A stretch of 10,707 nucleotides of DNA from Pseudomonadota bacterium (GCA_023416195.1 JAEZID010000217.1:1-10707); one strand, 5' to 3'; positions 1 through 6,643 are shown, counted from the first letter of the stretch. Numbers and translations are program-made. Notes: a model not told the origin generated them from the sequence alone.

Positions 1-933
1 CCGCACCGCTTCCTGGAAGGCATGCTGATCGGCGCCTGGGTGGTGGAGGCGACGGACGTCTATATTTATCTCCGCGACGAGTACCCGCAGTGCCGCGAGA
101 TCCTGGCGCGGGAGATCGCCGTGGTCGAGGCCGCCGGGCTCGCCAACCACACCCGCATCCACCTGCGGCGCGGCGCCGGCGCCTACATCTGCGGCGAGGA
201 GTCCGCGATGCTGGAAAGCATCGAAGGCAAGCGCGGCCTGCCGCGCCACAAGCCGCCGTTCCCCTCCGTCGTCGGCCTGTTCGGCCGGCCGACGCTGATC
301 AACAACGTCGAGACGCTGTTCTGGATCCGCGACATCGTGGAGAAGGGCGGGGAGTGGTGGGGCAGCTTCGGCCGCAACGGCCGCACGGGCCTGCGCAGCT
401 TCTCCGTCTCCGGCCACGTCAAGGAGCCGGGCGTCAAGCTGGCCCCCGCCGGCATCACCATGCGCGAGCTGATCGACGAGTATTGCGGCGGCATGGCCCA
501 GGGGCACCGCTTCATCGGCTACCTGCCGGGCGGAGCGTCGGGCGGCATCCTGCCGGCCAGCATGGACGATGTCCCGCTGGATTTCGGCACGCTGGAGCAG
601 CACGGCTGCTTCATCGGCTCGGCCGCCGTGGTGGTGCTGTCCGACCGGGACGACATGCGCAAGGTGGTCCTGAACCTGATGGCCTTCTTCGAGGATGAAA
701 GCTGCGGCCAGTGCGCGCCCTGCCGCGTCGGCACCGAGAAGGCCGTGGCGCTGATCAAGCGGCCGGTGTGGGACGAACCGCTGCTCGACGAGCTGGCGGC
801 GGTGATGGGCAGCGCCTCCATCTGCGGCCTCGGCCAGGCGGCCATGAATCCGCTGAAAAGCGCGCTGAAACACTTCCGCGACCGGCTGAACAACGCGGTG
901 AGCAACGAAAAGACCCGGGAGGACGCCCAATGA
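1..933 (+). CDS. fdsB: NAD-dependent formate dehydrogenase, beta (NuoF-like) subunit, 5'-truncated by window edge
   Basis: This is the flavin/diaphorase subunit that passes electrons from the catalytic alpha subunit to NAD+ in a soluble cytoplasmic formate dehydrogenase. Frame 1 is open from the first base and reads PHRFLEGMLIGAW before the first Met, which is typical mid-NuoF sequence, so the true start lies upstream. The visible part is 310 residues. It shows the FMN/NADH-fold segment GAGAYICGEES (residues 58-68) followed by EGKRGLPRHKPPFPSV, then NNVETL (101-106). An SLBB-like region follows, with SVSGHVKEPGV and LPGGASGGILPASM. The C-terminal 4Fe-4S domain has ESCGQCAPCRVGTEK with Cys235, 238 and 241 and the fourth ligand Cys275 in ICGLGQ. 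The wording DVPLDF..L..HG.FIGSAAVVVLSD resembles FdsB more than complex I NuoF. The stop overlaps the fdsA start (ATGA), implying translational coupling. The GRGGAGFP motif and any fused NuoE-like domain would lie outside the window. Confidence 0.92.
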   Translation, partial: PHRFLEGMLIGAWVVEATDVYIYLRDEYPQCREILAREIAVVEAAGLANHTRIHLRRGAGAYICGEESAMLESIEGKRGLPRHKPPFPSVVGLFGRPTLINNVETLFWIRDIVEKGGEWWGSFGRNGRTGLRSFSVSGHVKEPGVKLAPAGITMRELIDEYCGGMAQGHRFIGYLPGGASGGILPASMDDVPLDFGTLEQHGCFIGSAAVVVLSDRDDMRKVVLNLMAFFEDESCGQCAPCRVGTEKAVALIKRPVWDEPLLDELAAVMGSASICGLGQAAMNPLKSALKHFRDRLNNAVSNEKTREDAQ

Positions 934-3683
934 GCGGCCGGATCCATTTCCATCTCGACGGGCAGGAAGTCGAGGCGCAGGCGGGCGAGACCATCTGGCA
1001 GGTCGCCACGCGCCTCGGCACCGAGATCCCGCACCTCTGCCACACCACCCAGACCGGCTACCGCTCCGACGGCAACTGCCGCGCCTGCATGGTGGAGATC
1101 GAGGGCGAGCGCGTGCTCGCCGCCTCCTGCAAGCGGACGCCGACAGCCGGCATGTACGTCCGCACCGCCAGCGACAAGGCCAAGCAGGCGCGCAAGATGG
1201 TGTTCGAGCTGCTCGTCGGCGACCAGCCGGAGCGCGCCGAGGCGCACGACCCGGACTCCCGCTTCTGGAACTGGGCGGACCGGGTCGGCGTGACGGAAAG
1301 CCGCTTCCCGACGCGGGAGGCGCCGGTCGCCAAGGACTTCAGCCATCCCGCCATGGCGGTGCAGCTCGACGCCTGCATCCAGTGCAACCTGTGCGTCCGC
1401 GCCTGCCGCGAGGTCCAGGTCAACGACGTGATCGGCATGGCGCTTCGCGGCCATCATGAGAAGATCGTCTTCGACTTCGACGACGCCATGGGCGACAGCA
1501 CCTGCGTGGCCTGCGGCGAGTGCGTGCAGGCCTGCCCGACCGGCGCGCTGATGCCGAAGACCCAGGTCGATCTGACGACCGGCGTCTTCAAGGCGGCGGC
1601 GGACGAGACGGTGGACAGCGTCTGCCCCTATTGCGGCGTTGGCTGCCAGCTGACCTACAACATCAAGGACGGCAAGCTGCTGTCGGTGACCGGGCGCGAC
1701 GGCCCGGCGAACGAGAGCCGGCTGTGCGTGAAGGGCCGCTTCGGCTTCGATTACATCCACCACCCGCACCGGCTGACCACGCCGCTGATCCGCCGCGAGG
1801 GCGTGTCCAAGCATGACGTGGACATCGACCCGGCCAACCCGCTGACCCATTTCCGCGAAGCCTCGTGGGAAGAGGCGCTGGCGGTGGCCGCCAAGGGGCT
1901 GACGGACATCCGCGACAGCAAGGGCGGCTCGGCGCTGGCCGGCTTCGGCTCGGCCAAGGGCTCGAACGAAGAGGCGTACCTGTTCCAGAAGCTGGTGCGG
2001 ACCGGGTTCGGCACCAACAACGTGGACCATTGCACCCGCCTGTGCCACGCCTCCTCGGTGGCGGCGCTGATCGAGGGCATCGGGTCGGGTGCGGTGACCG
2101 CCCCCTTCATGGCGGCCAAGGACGCCGAGGTGATCGTCGTCATCGGCTCCAACCCCACGGAGAACCACCCGGTCGCCGCGACCTTCTTCAAGAACGCGGT
2201 GAAGAAGGGGGCCAAGCTGATCGTCATGGATCCGCGCGGCACGGCGCTGCGGCGCCACGCCACGCACATGATGCGCTTCACGCCTGGCCGCGACGTGCCG
2301 ATGCTGAACGCGCTGCTGAACGTCATCATCACAGAGGGGCTGTACGACGAGCGGTATGTCGCCGAGCACACCCAGGACTTCGCCGAGCTGAAGGAGCACA
2401 TCAAGGCCTTCACGCCGGAGGCCATGGCCCCGGTCTGCGGGATCGACGCCCGGACGCTGCGCGACGTGGCGCGGCTGTACGCCACCTCCAAGGCCTCGAT
2501 CATCTTCTGGGGCATGGGCGTGTCGCAGCACACCCACGGCACCGACAACGTGCGCTGCCTGATCGCGCTGTCGCTGGTCACCGGCCACATCGGCCGCCCC
2601 GGCACCGGCCTGCACCCGCTGCGCGGCCAGAACAACGTGCAGGGCGCGTCGGACGCCGGCCTGATCCCGATGATGTACCCGGACTACCGTCCGGTGGAGG
2701 ACGCCGAGGTCCGCGCCTTCTACGAGGATCTGTGGCAGACCAAGCTGGATCCCAAGCGCGGCCTGACCGTGGTTGAGATCATGGACGCCATCCACGCCGG
2801 CAAAATCCGCGGCATGTATGTGATGGGCGAGAATCCGGCCATGTCCGATCCGGACGTGGAGCACGCCCGCGAGGCGCTGGGCATGCTCGACCATCTCGTG
2901 GTGCAGGACCTGTTCCTGACCGAGACGGCCAAATACGCCGACGTGGTGCTGCCGGCCTCCGCCTGGCCGGAGAAGAACGGCACGGTGACCAACACCAACC
3001 GTCAGGTGCAGATGGGCCGGCAGGCGCTGCCGCCGCCGGGCGAGGCGCGGCAGGATCTGTGGATCCTCAACGCGCTGGCGCGCGGCCTCGGCCTCGACTG
3101 GAACTACGGGCACCCGCGCGAGGTATTCGCCGAGATGAAGCGGGCGATGCCCTCGCTCGACAACATCACCTGGGAGCGGCTGGAGCGCGAGCGCTCGGTC
3201 ACCTATCCCAGCCTGTCGGCGGAGGATCCGGGGCAGGAGATCGTGTTCGGCGACGGCTTCCCCACGGCGACCGGCCGCGGCCGTCTGGTCCCCGCCGACG
3301 TGATCCCGCCGGCCGAGGAGCCGGACGCCGACTTCCCCATGGTGCTGACCACCGGCCGCCAGCTGGAGCACTGGCACACCGGGTCGATGACGCGGCGCGC
3401 CCAGGTGCTCGACGACATCGAGCCGGAGGCGGTGGCCTACATGAGCCCGGCGGATCTCCGCCGCATGGGGGCCAAGGGCGGCGACACGGTGAAGGTGACC
3501 ACGCGGCGCGGCGCCATCGAGCTGAAGGCGCGGTCCGACTACGGCGTCCCCAGCGGGCTGGTGTTCGTGCCCTTCTGCTACGCCGAGGCGGCGGCCAACG
3601 TGCTGACCAACCCGAAGCTCGACCCCTACGGCAAGATCCCGGAGTTCAAGTTCGCCGCCGCGCGCATCGAGCCGGTCGCGTGA
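930..3683 (+). CDS. fdsA: NAD-dependent formate dehydrogenase, alpha (molybdopterin catalytic) subunit
   Basis: The 917-residue catalytic subunit oxidises formate to CO2 at a molybdenum (or tungsten) bis-pyranopterin centre. The start at 930 is chosen because it overlaps the fdsB stop as ATGA, has GGGAGG at 917-922 seven bases upstream, and begins exactly where the ferredoxin domain begins. Domains in order: a 2Fe-2S ferredoxin (Cys37, 50, 53, 67); two 4Fe-4S ferredoxin motifs, CIQCNLCVRAC (149, 152, 155, 159) and CVACGECVQAC (192, 195, 198, 202); the molybdopterin 4Fe-4S motif CPYCGVGC (232, 235, 239) plus Cys266 in LCVKGR; then the molybdopterin oxidoreductase core. NNVDHCTRLCHASS places the active-site residue as Cys372-His373, a Cys rather than the selenocysteine of E. 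coli FdhF. A C-terminal molybdopterin dinucleotide-binding domain runs from about residue 804 (MVLTTGRQLEHWHTGSMTRR) to the end, PYGKIPEFKF. No fdsC or fdsD follows. Confidence 0.95.
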   Translation: MSGRIHFHLDGQEVEAQAGETIWQVATRLGTEIPHLCHTTQTGYRSDGNCRACMVEIEGERVLAASCKRTPTAGMYVRTASDKAKQARKMVFELLVGDQPERAEAHDPDSRFWNWADRVGVTESRFPTREAPVAKDFSHPAMAVQLDACIQCNLCVRACREVQVNDVIGMALRGHHEKIVFDFDDAMGDSTCVACGECVQACPTGALMPKTQVDLTTGVFKAAADETVDSVCPYCGVGCQLTYNIKDGKLLSVTGRDGPANESRLCVKGRFGFDYIHHPHRLTTPLIRREGVSKHDVDIDPANPLTHFREASWEEALAVAAKGLTDIRDSKGGSALAGFGSAKGSNEEAYLFQKLVRTGFGTNNVDHCTRLCHASSVAALIEGIGSGAVTAPFMAAKDAEVIVVIGSNPTENHPVAATFFKNAVKKGAKLIVMDPRGTALRRHATHMMRFTPGRDVPMLNALLNVIITEGLYDERYVAEHTQDFAELKEHIKAFTPEAMAPVCGIDARTLRDVARLYATSKASIIFWGMGVSQHTHGTDNVRCLIALSLVTGHIGRPGTGLHPLRGQNNVQGASDAGLIPMMYPDYRPVEDAEVRAFYEDLWQTKLDPKRGLTVVEIMDAIHAGKIRGMYVMGENPAMSDPDVEHAREALGMLDHLVVQDLFLTETAKYADVVLPASAWPEKNGTVTNTNRQVQMGRQALPPPGEARQDLWILNALARGLGLDWNYGHPREVFAEMKRAMPSLDNITWERLERERSVTYPSLSAEDPGQEIVFGDGFPTATGRGRLVPADVIPPAEEPDADFPMVLTTGRQLEHWHTGSMTRRAQVLDDIEPEAVAYMSPADLRRMGAKGGDTVKVTTRRGAIELKARSDYGVPSGLVFVPFCYAEAAANVLTNPKLDPYGKIPEFKFAAARIEPVA

Positions 3684-3695
3684 CGTCCTGAGACA

Positions 3696-3725
3696 CCCTG
3701 CTCCGCGCTTCGGCGTGGGGCAGGG
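3696..3725 (+). other. Strong GC-rich hairpin with TTCG loop between fdsA and iclR
   Basis: Arms CCCTGCTCCGCGC (3696-3708) and GCGTGGGGCAGGG (3713-3725) pair over 13 positions, two of them G-U, closed by a TTCG tetraloop. No U-run follows, so it is not a textbook intrinsic terminator. It starts 12 bases after the fdsA stop. A smaller stem, GGCCC/GGGCC (3736-3740 with 3748-3752), sits just before the iclR ribosome-binding site. Likely roles are 3'-end protection of the fds message, a leaky terminator, or a processing site that sets the fds/iclR ratio. The choice is inference. Confidence 0.6.
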
Positions 3726-3774
3726 GGCCAACAAAGGCCCGCCAAAAGGGCCGGTGGCGTGGAGGGAAGGAACC

Positions 3775-4602
3775 ATGAAGACGCAATCGCAAAGCCCGGA
3801 GTCCGCCTCCGGCACGCCCGCCGACACGGCGGCGAAGGGGCAACTGGTCCAGTCCTTGACGCGGGCGCTGAACATCCTGTCCATTCTCGGCGGTGCGGGC
3901 ACGCCCATGAGCCTCACCGCCGTGGCCGAGGCGGCGGATCTGTCGCCATCGACCACGCACCGTCTGCTGACCACCCTGCAACAGGAGCGCTACGTCCGCT
4001 TCGACCAGGAGAAGCGCGGCTGGGCGGTCGGGCTGCAAGCCTACACGAGCGGCATCAACTTTCTGAAAACACGCAGTCTTCTCGACGTCGCCCGGCCCCG
4101 CCTGCGGCGGCTGATGGAAGACAGCGGCGAGGTGGTGAGCCTCGCCGTCGAGGAGGATGGCGAGGCCATCTATCTTCACCGTATCTCCGGCCCGCGCCTG
4201 GCGCAGGCGGCCGTCCCGGTGACCGACCGCACGCTGCTGCACTGCTCGGCCGTCGGAAAGACGTTCCTGGCGGCGATGGCCGAGGCGCGGGTGCAGTTCA
4301 TCGTCACCCAGCGCGGCATGCGGCAGTTCACGCGCACCACCGTATCCTCCTTGCCGGCCTTGCGGCAGGAGCTGTCGCTGGTCCGCAGCCGAGGCTTCGC
4401 CATCGACCAGGAGGAGCGGGTGTGCGGCCTGCGCTGCGTCGCGGCCCCCATCTACGACGAGACCACGGCCGTCGTCGGCGCCGTGTCCCTGTCCGGCACC
4501 AGCCGCCGGATGAAGGACGCCCGTGTCGATGATCTGGGCGAAATGGTCAAGCGCACCGCCGCGGCCATCACGGCGGAATTCGGAGGCCGTGTGCCGATGT
4601 AA
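3775..4602 (+). CDS. IclR-family transcriptional regulator
   Basis: A 275-residue DNA-binding regulator. An N-terminal tail of about 25 polar residues precedes a winged helix-turn-helix: LVQSLTRALNILSIL at 24-38, then SLTAVAEAADLSPSTTHRLL at 46-65 and the wing TLQQERYV. The C-terminal IclR effector domain is marked by RPRLRRLMEDSGEVVSLAV, by the family signature LHCSAVGKTFLA (about 155-166), and by GFAIDQEE, CVAAPIYD and VGAVSLSG. The ATG at 3775 is preferred to an in-frame GTG at 3715. It has GGAGGGAAGG at 3761-3770, and the GTG lies inside the hairpin described at 3696-3725. It follows fdsA by 91 bp in the same direction and ends before a large regulatory gap. It is the only regulator in the window, so it is the first candidate to control the formate dehydrogenase and/or the OFA transporter downstream. 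The effector is unknown; a small carboxylate is plausible. No sign of damage. Confidence 0.94.
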   Translation: MKTQSQSPESASGTPADTAAKGQLVQSLTRALNILSILGGAGTPMSLTAVAEAADLSPSTTHRLLTTLQQERYVRFDQEKRGWAVGLQAYTSGINFLKTRSLLDVARPRLRRLMEDSGEVVSLAVEEDGEAIYLHRISGPRLAQAAVPVTDRTLLHCSAVGKTFLAAMAEARVQFIVTQRGMRQFTRTTVSSLPALRQELSLVRSRGFAIDQEERVCGLRCVAAPIYDETTAVVGAVSLSGTSRRMKDARVDDLGEMVKRTAAAITAEFGGRVPM

Positions 4603-4642
4603 CGGCCGGTCCGCTCTGTTGCTTCCTATCAGTCATCGACGG

Positions 4643-4665
4643 TGTTCGATGGAATTCATCGAACA
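4643..4665. promoter_or_regulatory. Perfect 9-bp dyad after iclR, possible IclR-type operator
   Basis: Arms TGTTCGATG (4643-4651) and CATCGAACA (4657-4665) are exact reverse complements separated by GAATT. The site lies 41 bp past the iclR stop. The half-site GTTCGAT resembles the half-site of PcaR/PcaU-type IclR operators as I remember them, so an operator bound by the neighbouring IclR protein is an attractive reading. No U-tract follows, which argues against a terminator. It could also be the first stem of a structured iclR 3' UTR. Confidence 0.45.
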
Positions 4666-4685
4666 TCCTCGGCCCAAACCCGGCA

Positions 4686-4706
4686 GCGCTTCGTCGTCCG
4701 AAGCGC
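4686..4706 (+). repeat. 8-bp inverted repeat (hairpin)
   Basis: Arms GCGCTTCG (4686-4693) and CGAAGCGC (4699-4706) are perfect complements with a 5-base loop, TCGTC. No poly-U follows. It is the second of four consecutive stems between the iclR stop and the first intrinsic terminator. Confidence 0.5.
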
Positions 4707-4719
4707 GAGAGGGTCATGC

Positions 4720-4757
4720 GGCCGACCGCTCATGAAGCGTTCATGCGTCGGTCGGCC
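4720..4757 (+). repeat. Nested double inverted repeat (long hairpin)
   Basis: Outer arms GGCCGACCG (4720-4728) and CGGTCGGCC (4749-4757) are perfect complements. Inside them CATGAA (4731-4736) and TTCATG (4740-4745) pair again around a GCG loop, leaving a small asymmetric bulge of 2 and 3 bases. As RNA this is a 15-pair interrupted stem. As DNA it could bind a dimeric regulator twice. No poly-U follows directly, so it is not a terminator by itself. Confidence 0.5.
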
Positions 4758-4784
4758 GAGTGCAGCGTTCCCTTTGTAGAACTC

Positions 4785-4818
4785 GACCGCGCCATTCCCG
4801 TGGCGCGGTCTTTTTTTT
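4785..4818 (+). terminator. Intrinsic terminator, first of two
   Basis: Stem GACCGCGCC (4785-4793) with GGCGCGGTC (4802-4810), an 8-base loop, then eight T (4811-4818). It is a textbook rho-independent terminator reading rightward, 183 bp beyond the iclR stop. It would end the iclR (possibly fds-iclR) transcript or a separate short RNA encoded just upstream. Confidence 0.9.
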
Positions 4819-4819
4819 G

Positions 4820-5001
4820 CTGTCGTGGGAAGCTTTCCGCATCGTGGAAAAACCTCACGGGCCTGTTCTTCCCAGAGAGTGCGCATGACAAGATCAGTTC
4901 ACGGAGGACGCTTTAGTCCTCTATGCCGGGTGATATGGACAGCTCGCCTCTTGCGAACTTGATCTGATGGCCGTGCTGGAAACAGCACGGCCATTTTTTT
5001 T
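4820..5001 (+). ncRNA. Candidate small RNA between two intrinsic terminators
   Basis: No credible reading frame lies between the terminator ending at 4818 and the one at 4967-5001, yet the second terminator needs a transcript to stop. The interval folds in modules. TGGGAAG (4826-4832) pairs with CTTCCCA (4868-4874). GAGGAC (4904-4909) pairs with GTCCTC (4916-4921) around GCTTTA. The terminator stem closes the 3' end with a U8 tail of the kind Hfq-binding RNAs carry. Promoter and 5' end are not recognisable, so the left boundary is a guess. The alternative is a backup terminator for read-through from iclR. Confidence 0.4.
4967..5001 (+). terminator. Intrinsic terminator, second of two
   Basis: An 11-bp perfect stem, ATGGCCGTGCT (4967-4977) with AGCACGGCCAT (4984-4994), encloses the loop GGAAAC and is followed by a T-run to 5001. 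It isolates the OFA transporter promoter from upstream transcription and ends the candidate small RNA. Confidence 0.9.
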
Positions 5002-5026
5002 GGTCGCGAACACGCCCGAATTCTTG

Positions 5027-5045
5027 CGCGCCGAACTACGGCGCG
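5027..5045. promoter_or_regulatory. Inverted repeat upstream of the first OFA gene
   Basis: CGCGCCG (5027-5033) and CGGCGCG (5039-5045) are perfect arms around AACTA, immediately followed by TCTAGGCTGAA. It lies about 52 bp upstream of the shared dyad at 5097 and lacks a U-tract. An upstream regulator-binding site is possible; the protein is unknown. Confidence 0.3.
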
Positions 5046-5096
5046 TCTAGGCTGAAGGTAGTGGGGCCGAAAATCAGTGTTGCAAACAGATTTTAG

Positions 5097-5115
5097 ATCT
5101 GGCATACCAGATGCC
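5097..5115 (+). promoter_or_regulatory. Shared dyad / putative operator or promoter of the first OFA gene
   Basis: ATCTGG (5097-5102) and CCAGAT (5107-5112) are perfect arms around CATA. In gene orientation the stretch TGGCATACCAGATGCC recurs almost intact upstream of the second OFA gene and, more diverged, upstream of the quinone oxidoreductase. It resembles GntR/FadR-type operators (TGG-N4-CCA). It also contains GG-N10-GC (GG 5101-5102, GC 5113-5114), the -24/-12 spacing of sigma-54 promoters. A sigma-70 -35-like TTGCAA lies at 5080-5085, which would put a weak -10 on top of the dyad. It is 185 bp before the ATG. Confidence 0.5.
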
Positions 5116-5121
5116 GTATAT

Positions 5122-5170
5122 GGAGCACCGAATGCTCCGAACATTGCCGCTCGGTCCCGACCCAGACCGA
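5122..5170 (+). other. Structured leader of the first OFA transcript
   Basis: Two stems follow the dyad at once: GGAGCA (5122-5127) with TGCTCC (5133-5138), and TCGGTC (5151-5156) with GACCGA (5165-5170). If transcription begins near 5120-5130, the 5' UTR is about 170-180 nt and carries these near its 5' end. No known riboswitch was recognised, and the rest up to the ribosome-binding site at 5289 shows nothing clear. Confidence 0.35.
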
Positions 5171-5299
5171 TGCCGTTCGACAATCAACCGCTTTCAGTGA
5201 AGTGGCCCAGGGCTTGGCCGACACGGATGACCACCGGTCCCCGGCCCCAACAAGAACAAGCACCCGGTACCAACCATCGCAATCCCATGGGAGGGACAC

Positions 5300-6643
5300 A
5301 TGGTCCAATCGACCCAAGCCAAAGACGCTCCGGCGAAAGTGTCGGACAAGACGCGCTGGCTTCAGATCGTTGCCGGTATTATTTGCATGGTGGCCTCCGC
5401 GAACATCCAGTACGCCTGGACGCTGTTCGTGCCGGAGATCCAGGAGACGCACAACTGGACGCGGGCTTCGATCCAGACCGCCTTCACCGTCTTCGTGGTC
5501 GTGCAGACCTGGCTGACGCCGATCGAAGGCTACTTCATCGACCGTTACGGCCCCCGCGTCATCGTCGCGTTCGGCGGCCTGTTCACCGGCCTCGCCTGGA
5601 TCGTCAACAGCTACGCCGACACGCTGGGCCTGCTGTACATCGGTTCGGCCATCGGCGGCATCGGCGTCGGCTGCGTGTACGCCACCTGCGTCAACAACGC
5701 GCTGAAGTGGTTCCCGGACAAGCGCGGTCTGGCGGTCGGCCTGACGGCCGGCGGTTACGGCGCCGGCTCGGCCCTGACCATCCTGCCCATCGCCAACATG
5801 ATCCACTCCGCCGGTTACCAGTCGACCTTCTTCACCTTCGGCCTGATCCAGGGCACCATCATCTTCGCCGCCGCCTGGATGCTGCGCACCCCGGCCAAGG
5901 ACGAGGTGAAGACTTCCAGCAAGCTCGCGCAGAGCCGCCGCGACTACACGCTGTCCGAAGCCCTTCAGACTCCCGTCTTCTGGGTCATGATGGGCATGTT
6001 CATCTGCACCGTCACCGGTGGTCTGATGGCCGTGGCGCAGCTGGGCGTCATCGCCCACGACCTGGGCGTCAAGGAAGCCCCGATCAGCATCCTCGGCATC
6101 ACCATGGCGGCTCTGCCCTTCGCGCTGATGCTCGACCGCGTCATGAACGGCATCTCGCGTCCGCTCTTCGGCTGGATCTCGGACCATATCGGCCGTGAAT
6201 CGACCATGTTCATCGCCTTCACCATCGAAGGCTTCGGCATCATCATGCTCAGCCGGTTCGGCCATGACCCGATGATGTTCCTGATCCTCAGCGGCATGGT
6301 GTTCCTGGCCTGGGGCGAAGTGTACAGCCTGTTCTCCGCCACCTCGGCCGACACCTTCGGCACCAAGCATGCGGGCAAGATCTACGGCGTCCTCTACTGC
6401 GCCAAGGGTGTCGCCGCGCTGCTGGTCCCGCTGGGCAACCTGCTGATGGAAGCGACCGGCACCTGGGCGACCGTGCTCTACGTGACGGCGGCGATGGACC
6501 TGACCGCCGCGGTCTGTGCCCTCGTGGTGCTCAAGCCGATGCTGAAGCGCCATCACGCCCGCAACGAAGCCGCCGCCGCGGCCGCCGTCCGTGGGCCGCT
6601 CGCCAGTCCTCTCGCACAGCCCGCCGGCAACGCGACCTCTTAA
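5300..6643 (+). CDS. OFA-family (OxlT-like) MFS oxalate/formate-type antiporter, copy 1
   Basis: This 447-residue inner-membrane carrier of the major facilitator superfamily has about 12 hydrophobic segments. The family exchanges oxalate for formate or carries related small carboxylates. Start: ATG at 5300 with GGGAGGG at 5289-5295. TM1 has NIQYAWTLF; an MFS loop motif reads FIDRYGPR (79-86); KWFPDKRGLAVGLTAGGYGAGSAL (136-159) is the OFA signature region. The basic residues matching OxlT Arg272 and Lys355 appear to be Arg287 (GISRPLFGWISD) and Lys369 (YCAKG). WGEVY (Trp338, Tyr342) matches OxlT Trp324/Tyr328, and the Tyr-to-Lys distance of 27 is identical, so carboxylate binding is expected. 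The tail is Ala-rich and cytoplasmic. The gene appears monocistronic, between the terminators at 4967 and 6685. Its paralogue is at 8243-9544. Actual substrate is not proven. Confidence 0.94.
   Translation: MVQSTQAKDAPAKVSDKTRWLQIVAGIICMVASANIQYAWTLFVPEIQETHNWTRASIQTAFTVFVVVQTWLTPIEGYFIDRYGPRVIVAFGGLFTGLAWIVNSYADTLGLLYIGSAIGGIGVGCVYATCVNNALKWFPDKRGLAVGLTAGGYGAGSALTILPIANMIHSAGYQSTFFTFGLIQGTIIFAAAWMLRTPAKDEVKTSSKLAQSRRDYTLSEALQTPVFWVMMGMFICTVTGGLMAVAQLGVIAHDLGVKEAPISILGITMAALPFALMLDRVMNGISRPLFGWISDHIGRESTMFIAFTIEGFGIIMLSRFGHDPMMFLILSGMVFLAWGEVYSLFSATSADTFGTKHAGKIYGVLYCAKGVAALLVPLGNLLMEATGTWATVLYVTAAMDLTAAVCALVVLKPMLKRHHARNEAAAAAAVRGPLASPLAQPAGNATS

Noticed and set aside
711..929. 73-codon N-terminal extension of fdsA
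   Set aside because: It lies inside fdsB in another frame. The start at 930 has the ATGA overlap, a Shine-Dalgarno sequence and begins at the ferredoxin domain.
3715..3774. GTG start extending the IclR protein by 20 residues
   Set aside because: It falls within the 3696-3725 hairpin, has no ribosome-binding site, and adds Gly/Pro/Lys-rich sequence unlike IclR N termini. The ATG at 3775 has a strong Shine-Dalgarno sequence.
519..3974. 1151-codon open frame on the minus strand antisense to fdsB/fdsA
   Set aside because: It lies opposite a gene with clear iron-sulfur and molybdopterin motifs. Its translation is low-complexity Arg/His/Gly/Ala-rich, as expected from third-position GC bias, and shows no domain.
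4785..4994. The paired hairpins as IS terminal repeats
   Set aside because: The two stems differ in sequence, both carry rightward U8 tails, and no transposase lies between them. Terminators explain them better.
4603..5299. Short open frames in the intergenic stretch (for example 4716-4916 and 4656-4886)
   Set aside because: They run straight through terminator hairpins and T-runs, lack ribosome-binding sites, and have no conserved-looking sequence.
5077..6198. Plus-strand open frame overlapping the OFA copy 1 leader and gene
   Set aside because: Out of frame with the transporter and Arg/His/Pro-rich; a GC-bias shadow frame.
5093..6556. 487-codon minus-strand frame opposite OFA copy 1
   Set aside because: His/Asp/Gly/Arg-rich shadow of the transporter gene with no recognisable domain.
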